Positions 55,053 through 64,000 of a DNA stretch of 64,000 nucleotides are shown here, piece by piece. How positions within the stretch are numbered: position 1 is the stretch's first letter; each line of letters opens with the position of its first letter. The notes below the pieces were generated by a model that did no database searches, was not told the origin of the DNA, and saw only the letters and a program-made list of their open reading frames with translations. Position numbers and translations under genes: made by a program. The DNA comes from Archivesica marissinica (taxonomy: Eukaryota > Mollusca > Bivalvia > Venerida > Vesicomyidae), in assembly GCA_014843695.1 (NCBI GenBank), contig CM026393.1, forward strand, positions 6,844,033 through 6,908,032, in the 5' to 3' direction.

Positions 55053-57493
55053 ATGGTGATCCATGCAGTAACAGTACATGGTGATCCATGCTGATCCATG
55101 CAGTAACATTACATGGTGATCCATGCTGATCCATGCAGTAACATTACATGGTGATCCATGCAGTAACATTACATGGTGATCCATGCAGTAACATTACATG
55201 GTGATCCATGCAGTAACAGTACATGGTGATCCATGCAGTAACAGTACATGGTGATCCATGCAGTAACATTACATGGTGATCCACACAGTAACAGTACATG
55301 GTGATCCATGCAGTAACATTACATGGTGATCCATGCAGTAACAGTACACGGTGATCCATGCAGTAACATTACATGGTGATCCATGCAGTAACATTACATG
55401 GTGATCCATGCAGTAACATTACATGATGATCCATGCAGTAACATTACATGGTGATCCATGCAGTAACATTACATGGTGATCCATGCAGTAACAGTACATG
55501 GTGATCCATGCAGTAACATTACATGGTGATCCACAAAGTAACATTACATGGTGATTCATGCAGTAACATAACATGGTGATCCATGCAGTAACATTAAATG
55601 GTGATCCATGCAGTAACATTACACGATGATCCATGCAGTAACATTACATGGTGATCCACACAGTAACAGTACACGGTGATCCATGCAGTAACATTACATG
55701 GTGATCCATGCAGTAACAGTACATGGTGATCCACGCTGATCCATGCAGTAACATTACATGATGATCCATGCAGTAACATTACATGGTGATCCATGCAGTA
55801 ACATTACATGGTTATCCATGCAGTAACAGTACATGGTGATCCATGCAGTAACATTACATGGTGATACATGCAGTAACATTACATGGTTATCCATACAGTA
55901 ACAGTACATGGTGATCCATGCAGTAACATTACATGGTGATCCATACAGTAACAGTACATGATGATCCATGCAGTAACATTACACGGTGATCCATGCAGTA
56001 ACATTACACGGTGATCCATGCAGTAACAGTACATGGTGATCCATGCAGTAACAGTACATGGTGATCCATGCAGTAACATTACATGGTGATCCATGCAGTA
56101 ACATTACATGGTGATCCATGCAGTAACATTACATGGTGATCCATGCAGTAACAGTACATGGTGATCCATGCAGTAACAGTACATGGTGATCCATGCAGTA
56201 ACATTACATGGTGATCCACACAGTAACAGTACATGGTGGTCCATGCAGTAACATTACATGGTGATCCATGCAGTAACAGTACACGGTGATCCATGCAGTA
56301 ACATTACATGGTGATCCATGCAGTAACATTACATGGTGATCCATTCAGTAACATTACATGATGATCCATGCAGTAACATTACATGGTGATCCATGCAGTA
56401 ACATTACATGGTGATCCATGCAGTAACAGTACATGGTGATCCATGCAGTAACATTACATGGTGATCCACAAAGTAACATTACATGGTGATCCATGCAGTA
56501 ACATTACACGGTGATCCATGCAGTAACATTACATGGTGATCCACACAGTAACAGTACACGGTGATCCATGCAGTAACATTACACGGTGATCCATGCAGTA
56601 ACATTACACGGTGATCCATGCAGTAACATTACATGGTGATCCACACAGTAACAGTACACGGTGATCCATGCAGTAACATTACACGGTGATCCATGCAGTA
56701 ACATTACATGGTGATCCATGCAGTAACATTACATGGTGATCCATGCAGTAACATTACACGGTGATCCATGCAGTAACATTACATGGTGATCCATGCAGTA
56801 ACATTACATGGTGATCCATGCAGTAACATTACACGGTGATCCATGCAGTAACATTACACGGTGATCCATGCAGTAACATTACATGGTGATCCATGCAGTA
56901 ACATTACACGGTGATCCATGCAGTAACATTACATGGTGATCCATGCAGTAACATTACATGGTGATCCATGCAGTAACATTACATGGTGATCCATGCAGTA
57001 ACATTACATGGTGAGCCATGCAGTAACATTACATGGTGATCCATGCAGTAACATTACATGGTGATCCATGCAGTAACATTACATGGTGATCCATGCAGTA
57101 ACAGTACATGGTGATCCATGCAGTAACATTACATGGTGATCCATGCAGTAACATTACACGGTGATCCACACAGTAACAGTACATGGTGATCCATGCAGTA
57201 ACATTACATGGTGATCCACGCAGTAACAGTACAAGGTGATCCATGCAGTAACATTACATGGTGATCCATGCAGTAACATTACATGATGATCCATGCAGTA
57301 ACATTACATGGTGATCCATGCAGTAACATTACATGGTGATCCACACAGTAACAGTACATGGTGATCCATGCAGTAACAGTACATGGTGATCCACGTAGTA
57401 ATATTACATGGTGATCCATGCAGTAACATTACATGGTGATCCATGCAGTAACATTACATGGTGATCCACGCAGTAATAGTACATGGTGATCCA
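55053..57493 (+). repeat. 25-bp satellite, ~97 units
   Basis: The unit is ACATTACATGGTGATCCATG then CAGTA, with ACAGT/ACATT, ACATGG/ACACGG and CCATG/CCACA variants. Units with a 10-bp CTGATCCATG gain occur at about 55085, 55125 and 55735; after 55760 the phase is constant. Three units make 75 bp, or 25 codons, which explains the row of 71-codon minus-strand frames. Confidence 0.96.
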
Positions 57494-59415
57494 CACTGGA
57501 TACAGTTGATGTCACGTTGGATCGTTCCTTGTACATGTGTAGTGTTCATGTTTCTGTATACAGTTATTGTCACGTTGGATCGCTCCTTGTACATGTGTAG
57601 TGTTCATGTTTCTGTATACAGTTACTGTCACGTTGGATCGCTCCTTGTACATGTGTAGTGTTCATGTTTCTGTATGCAGTTACTGTCACGTTGGATCAAT
57701 GATTGTACATGTGTAGTGTTCATGTTTCTGTATACAGTTACTGTCACGTTGGATCAATCATTGTACATTTGTAGTGTTCATGTTTCTGTATACAGTTACT
57801 GTCACGTTGGATCGCTCCTTGTACATGTGCAGTGTTCATGTTTCTGTATACAATTGCTCTCACGCTGTATCGTTCCTTGTACATGTGTAGTGTTCATGTT
57901 TCTGTATACAATTGCTCTCACGCTGTATCGTTCCTTGTACATGTGTAGTGTTCATGTTTCTGTATACACTTACTGTCACGTTGGTTCGTTCCTTGTACAT
58001 GTGTAGTGTTCATGTTTCTTATACAGTTGCTGTCACCTTGGATCGCTCCTTGTACATGTGTAGGGTTCATGTTTCTTATACAGTTGCTGTCACCTTGGAT
58101 CGCTCCTTGTACATGTGTAGGGTTCATGTTTCTTATACAGTTGCTGTCACCTTGGATCGCTCCTTGTACATGTGTAGGGTTCATGTTTCTTATACAGTTG
58201 CTGTCACCTTGGATCGCTCCTTGTACATGTGTAGGGTTCATGTTTCTTATACAGTTGCTGTCACCTTGGATCGCTCCTTGTACATGTGTAGGGTTCATGT
58301 TTCTTATACAGTTGCTGTCACCTTGGATCGCTCCTTGTACATGTGTAGGGTTCATGTTTCTTATACAGTTGCTGTCACCTTGGATCGCTCCTTGTACATG
58401 TGTAGGGTTCATGTTTCTTATACAGTTGCTGTCACCTTGGATCGCTCCTTGTACATGTGTAGGGTTCATGTTTCTTATACAGTTGCTGTCACCTTGGATC
58501 GCTCCTTGTACATGTGTAGTGTTCATGTTTCTTATACAGTTGCTGTCACGTTGGATCGCTCCTTGTACATGTGTATTGTTCATGTTTCTGTATACAGTTG
58601 CTGTCACGTTGGATCGCTCCTTGTACATGTGTAGTGTTCATGTTTCTGTATACAGTTGCTGTCACGTTGGATCGCTCCTTGTACATGTGTAGTGTTCATG
58701 TTTCTGTATATAGTTGATGTCACGTTGGATCGCTCCTTGTACATGTGTAGTGTTCATGTTTCTGTATACAGTTGATGTCACGTTGGATCGCTCCTTGTAC
58801 ATGTGTAGTGTTCATGTTTCTGTATGCAGTTGCTGTCACGTTGGATCGCTCCTTGTACATGTGTAGTGTTCATGTTTCTGTATATAGTTGATGTCACGTT
58901 GGATCGCTCCTTGTACATGTGTATTGTTCATGTTTCTGTATACAGTTGATGTCACGTTGGATCGCTCCTTGTACATGTGTAGTGTTCAAGTTTCTGTATA
59001 CAGTTACTGTAACGTTGGATCGCTCCTTGTACATGTGTAGTGTTCATGTTTCTGTATGCAGTTGCTCTCACGTTGGATCGCTCCTTGTACATGTGTAGTG
59101 TTCATGTTTCTGTATGCAGTTACTGTCACGTTGGATCAATCATTGTACATGTGTAGTGTTCATGTTTCTGTATACAGTTGCTGTCACGTTGGATCGCTCC
59201 TTGTACATGTGTAGTGTTCATGTTTCTGTATGCAGTTACTGTCACGTTGGATCGCTCCTTGTACATGTCTAGTGTTCATGTTTCTGTATACAGTTACTGT
59301 CACGTTGGATCGCTCCTTGTACATGTGTAGTGTTCATGTTTCTGTATACAGTTGATGTCACGTTGGATCAATCATGTTTCTGTATACAGTGACTGTCACG
59401 TTGGATCAATCATTG
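57494..59415 (+). repeat. 58-bp satellite with a 57-bp block, ~33 units
   Basis: The unit is CACGTTGGATCGCTCCTTGT, ACATGTGTAGTGTTCATGTT, TCTGTATACAGTTGCTGT. From about 58007 to 58540 a 57-bp form (TTTCTTATAC, CACCTTGG, GTAGGGTT) is repeated nine times almost without change. Because 57 is divisible by three, 228-240-codon frames open on both strands there; they are repeat artefacts. It joins the 25-bp satellite with no spacer. Confidence 0.95.
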
Positions 59416-59785
59416 TTCACCCGTCGTATATTATTGTAGAATGGGATGTTTGTATGAATAATACAATACAATAGCAACAAGTTGTTTTTCTAGGAAACAC
59501 GAAATATCAATTTAAGAAGCCAGGAGAAAGATTATGGGGCCAATATCTAGAACTCGCTAATACTCGACTGCATCAGTATGTTCGTTTGTGAATTATATAG
59601 TCAGCCACGAAATTATCTACAGATCTAAATTAAGAAAACACAATGAAATACATTACCTGGCATACAAAATAGTTAAATTCCAATAACGAACTGCAATACT
59701 AATTATTGATAACTATTTTTGCCCGCCACCGGTCTCTCTACACTCAATTGGATGACATTCTCAGAAATGGTTGGGTATCAAAAAC
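59416..59785. other. No gene seen
   Basis: A 370-bp non-repetitive AT-rich spacer between two satellites. Confidence 0.4.
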
Positions 59786-62700
59786 AGTCTTATTATTTAT
59801 AACACTCCATGGCATAGCACGTGTCTAAGGGTTATAACACACCATGCCATAGCACGTGTCTATTGTTTATAACACTCCATGGCATAGCACGTGTCTATTG
59901 TTTATAACACTCCAAGGCATAGCACGTGTCTATTGTTTATAACACACCATGCCATAGCACGTGTCTATTGTTTATAACACTCCATGGCATAGCACGTGTC
60001 TATTGTTTATAACACTCCATGGCATAGCACGTGTCTATTGTTTATAACACTCCATGGCATAGCACGTGTCTATTGTTTATAACACACCATGCCATAGCAC
60101 GTGTCTATTGTTTATAACACTACATGGCATAGCACGTGTCTATTGTTTATAACACTCCATGGCATAGCCCGTGTCTATTGTTTATGACACACCATGGCAT
60201 AGCACGTGTCTATTGTTTATAACACTACATGGCATATCACGTGTCTATTGTTTATAACACACCATGGCATAGCACGTGTCTATTGTTTATAACAATCCAT
60301 GGCATAGCACGTGTCTATTGTTTATAACACTACATGGCATAGCACGTGTCTATTGTTTATAACACTACATGGCATAGCACGTGTCTATTGTTTATAACAC
60401 ACCCTGACATAGCACGTGTCTATTGTTTATAACTTATAACACTACATGGCATAGCACGTGTCTATTGTTTATAACACTACATGGCATAACACCCCATGGC
60501 ATAGCACGTGTCTATTGTTTATAACACACCATGGCATAGAACGTGTCTATTGTTTATAACACACCATGGCATAGCACGTGTCTAATGGTTATAACACACC
60601 CTGGCATAGCACATGTCTATTGTTTATAGCACACCCTGGCATAGCACATGTCTATTGTTTATAACACCCCATGGCATAGCACGTGTCTATTGTTTATAAC
60701 ACACCCTGGCATATCACATGTCTATTGTTTATAACACCCCATGGCCTAGCACGTGTCTATTGTTTATAACACACCCTGGCATAGCACATGTCTATTGTTT
60801 ATAACACACCCTGGCATAGCACATGTCTATTGTTTATAACACTACATGGCATAGCACATGTCTATTGTTTATAACACACCATGGCATAGCACGTGTCTAT
60901 TGTTTATAACACACCATGGCATAGCACGTGTCTATTGTTTATAACACTACATGGTATAGCACGTGTCTATTGTTTATAACACTATATGGCATAGCACGTG
61001 TCTATTATTTATAACACACCCTAACATAGCACGTGTCTATTGTTTATAACACTCCATGGCATAGCACGTGTCTATTGTTTATAACACTACATGGCATAAC
61101 ACATGTCTATTGGTTATAACACTCCATGGCAAAGCACCTGACTATTGTTTATAACACTCCATGACATAGCACGTTTCTATTGTTTATAACTTATAACACT
61201 ACATGGCATAGCACATGTCTATTGGTTATAACACCCCATGGCATAGCACGTGTCTATTGTTTATAACTTATAACACTACATGGCATAGCACGAGTCTATT
61301 ATTTATAACACCCCATGGCATAGCACGTGTCTATTGTTTATAACACACCCTGACATAGCACGTGTCTATTGTTTATAACACGACATGGCATAGCACGTGT
61401 CTATTGTTTATAACACTACATGGCATAACACCCCATGGCATATCACGTTTCTATTGTTTATAACACACCATGGCATAGAACGTGTCTATTGTTTATAACA
61501 CACCATGGCATAGCACGTGTCTAATGGTTATAACACCCCATGGCATAGCACATGTCTATTGATTTTAACACCCCATGGCATAGCACGTGTCTATTGTTTA
61601 TAACACTACATGGCATAGCACGTGTCTATTGTTTATAACACCCCATGGCATAGCACGTGTCTATTGTTTATAACACTATATGACCTAGCACATGTCTATT
61701 GTTTATAACACTCCATGGCATAGCACATGTCTATTGTTTATAACACCCATGGCATAGCACGTGTCTATTGTTTATAACACACCCTGACATAACACGTGTC
61801 TATTGGTTATAACACCCCATGGCACAGCACGTGTCTATTGTTTATAACTTATAACACTCCATGACATAGCACGTGTCTATTGTTTATAACACTACATGAC
61901 ATAGCACATGTCTATTGGATATAACACCCCATGGCATATCACGTTTCTATTGTTTATAACACACCCTGACATAGCACGTGTCTATTGTTTATAACACCCC
62001 ATGTCATAGCACGTGTCTATTGTTTATAACACTACATGACATAGCACGTGTCTATTGTTTAAGACACCCCATGGCATAGCATGAGTCTATTGGTTATAAC
62101 ACTCCATGGCATAGCACGTGTCTATTGTTTATAACACACCATGGCATAGCACGTGTCTATTGTTTATAACACACCATGTCATAGCACATGTCTATTGTTT
62201 ATAACACTCCGTGGCATAGCACATGTCTATTGTTTATAACACTCCATGGCATAGCACATGTCTATTGTTTATAACACTCCATGGCATAGCACATGTCTAT
62301 TGTTTATAACACCCATGGCATAGCACGTGTCTATTGTGTATAACACACCCTGACATAGCACGTGTCTATTGGTTATAACACCCCATGGCATAGCACGTGT
62401 CTATTGTTTATAACTTATAACACTCCATGACATATCATGTGTCTATTGTTTATAACACACCCTGGCATAGCACGTGTCTATTGTTTATAACACTACATGG
62501 CATAGCACATGTCTATTGTTTATAACACACCCTGACATAGCACGTGTCTATTGTTTATAACACCCCATGGCATAGCACGTGTCTATTGTTTATAACACAA
62601 CATGACATAGCACGTGTCTATTGTTTATAACACCCCATGGCATAGCACGTGTCTATTGTTTAAAACACCCCATGGCATAGCACGTGTCTATTGTTTATAA

Positions 62701-64000
62701 CACTACATGACATAGCACGTGTCTATTGTTTATAACACCCCATGGCATAGCACGTGTCTATTTTTTATAACACCCCATGGCATAGCACGTGTCTATTGTT
62801 TATAACACTCCATGGTATAGCACATGTCTATTGTTTATAACACTACATGGCATAGCAGATGTATATTGTTTATAACACCCCATGGCATTGCACATGTCTA
62901 TTGTTTATAACACTCCATGGTATAGCACGTGTCTATTGTTTATAGCACACCCTGATATAGCACGTGTCTATTGTTTATAACACTACATGACATAGCACGT
63001 GTCTATTGTTTATAACACCCCATGGCATAGCACATGTCTATTGTTTATAACACACCCTGACATAGCACGTGTCTATTGTTTATAACACTACATGATATAG
63101 CACGTGTCTATTGTTTATAACACCCCATGGCATAGCATGTGTCTATTGTTTATAACACCCCATGGCATAGCACGTATCTATTGTTTATAACACCCCATGG
63201 CATAGCACGTGTCTATTGTTTATAACACACCATGTCATAGCACATGTCTATTGTTTATAACACTCCATGGCATAGCACATGTCTATTGTTTATAACACTC
63301 CATGGTATAGCACATGTCTATTGTTTATAACACTCCATGTCATAGCACATGTCTATTGTTTATAACACTCCATGGCATAGCACGTGTCTATTGTTTATAA
63401 CACTACATGGCATAGCACATGTCTATTGTTTATAACACACTATGGCAAAGCATGTGTCTATTGTTTATAACACTCCATGGCATAGCACGTGTCTATTGGT
63501 TATAACACCCCATGGCATAGCACCTGTCTATTGTTTATAACACACCATGGCATAGAACGTGTCTATTGTTTATAACACACCATGCAATAGCACGTGTCTA
63601 ATGGTTATAACACCCCATGGCATAGCACATGTCTATTGATTTTAACACCCCATGGCACAGCACGTGTCTATTGTTTATAACACTACATGGCATAGCACGT
63701 GTCTATTGTTTATAACACCCCATGGCATAGCACGTGTCTATTGTTTATAACACTCCATGGCATAGCACATGTCTATTGTTTATAACCCGCATGGCATAGG
63801 ACGTGTCTATTGTTTATAACACACCCTGACATAGCACGTGTCTATTGGTTATAATACCCCATGGCATAGCACGTGTCTATTGTTTATAACTTATAACACC
63901 CCATGGCATAGCACGTGTCTATTGTTTATAACACACAATGTCATAGCACATGTATATTGTTTATAACACTCCATGGCATAGCACATGTCTATTTTTATAA
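59786..64000 (+). repeat. 35-bp satellite, ~120 units, runs off the window
   Basis: The unit is CACTCCATGGCATAGCACGT then GTCTATTGTTTATAA. Most units carry the E-box CACGTG, many the variant CACATG, and many CCATGG. CACTCC, CACACC, CACCCC and CACTAC variants are mixed. Some units have an extra CTTATAA or a fused CATAACACCCCATGGCATAG. A block at about 60480-60600 resembles 61420-61540 and 63500-63620, suggesting higher-order copies. Confidence 0.96.

Noticed and set aside
55053..57493. CRISPR-like regular repeats
   Set aside because: Units are contiguous with no unique spacers and no cas genes, and the context is animal. The same holds for every other array here.
57674..58692. Overlapping 110-240-codon frames
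   Set aside because: Products of the 57/58-bp satellite; open on both strands because the 57-bp block keeps frame.

Overview
The window looks like gene-poor, repeat-dominated DNA from an animal genome. It is AT-rich, has no operon-like layout, and holds tRNA-headed SINEs, piggyBac-, Tc1- and hAT-type debris and many long minisatellites. The repeat styles fit a bivalve mollusc, possibly a dreissenid, but that placement is inference from general familiarity and was not checked. I find no intact protein-coding gene, no real tRNA gene, no rRNA and no CRISPR array. Two short coding relics are visible: a BED-finger start at 396-461 (hAT/ZBED type) and a 46-residue start at 54495-54632 (minus strand) resembling ZMYM/QRICH/KIAA1958-like proteins, cut by a foldback repeat.

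The sequence is three contigs joined by two gaps of exactly 1000 N (17157-18156, 37311-38310). Contig 1 (1-17156) is a patchwork of MITEs, SINEs and short tandem arrays. Contig 2 (18157-37310) opens inside a 4.4-kb array of 42-bp units, then holds more SINEs and MITEs, arrays of 26, 36, about 50, 55 and 38 bp, and ends in a reverse-complement copy of the end of contig 1. Contig 3 (38311-64000) is almost pure satellite: 13 kb of 50-bp units, then 15-, 38-, 25-, 57/58- and 35-bp arrays, interrupted by about 2 kb of other sequence around 53.0-55.1 kb. Tandem arrays make up roughly 36 kb of the 62 kb of known sequence.

Dispersed families, with names used only here: M1, M2/M2b, M3 and M4 are piggyBac-like MITEs (TTAA flanks, termini starting CCC; M1-M3 carry internal hairpins). 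T1 and T2 are short TA-flanked elements of Tc1/mariner style. S1 is a tRNA-Thr-like SINE, S2 a Ser/Leu-like SINE, and S3 and S4 are tRNA-like SINEs, one S4-type copy carrying the S3 tail. Several copies have clear target-site duplications, so insertion order can be read.

The most notable signals are: the inverted dovetail match between the ends of contigs 1 and 2, which suggests contig 2 is placed backwards; the 42-bp array, in which nearly every unit reads as a consensus 3' splice site; tandem arrays that grew inside a SINE and from MITE termini; a mismatch kept at the same place in the hairpins of several MITE families; and a 35-bp satellite carrying the E-box CACGTG in most units.
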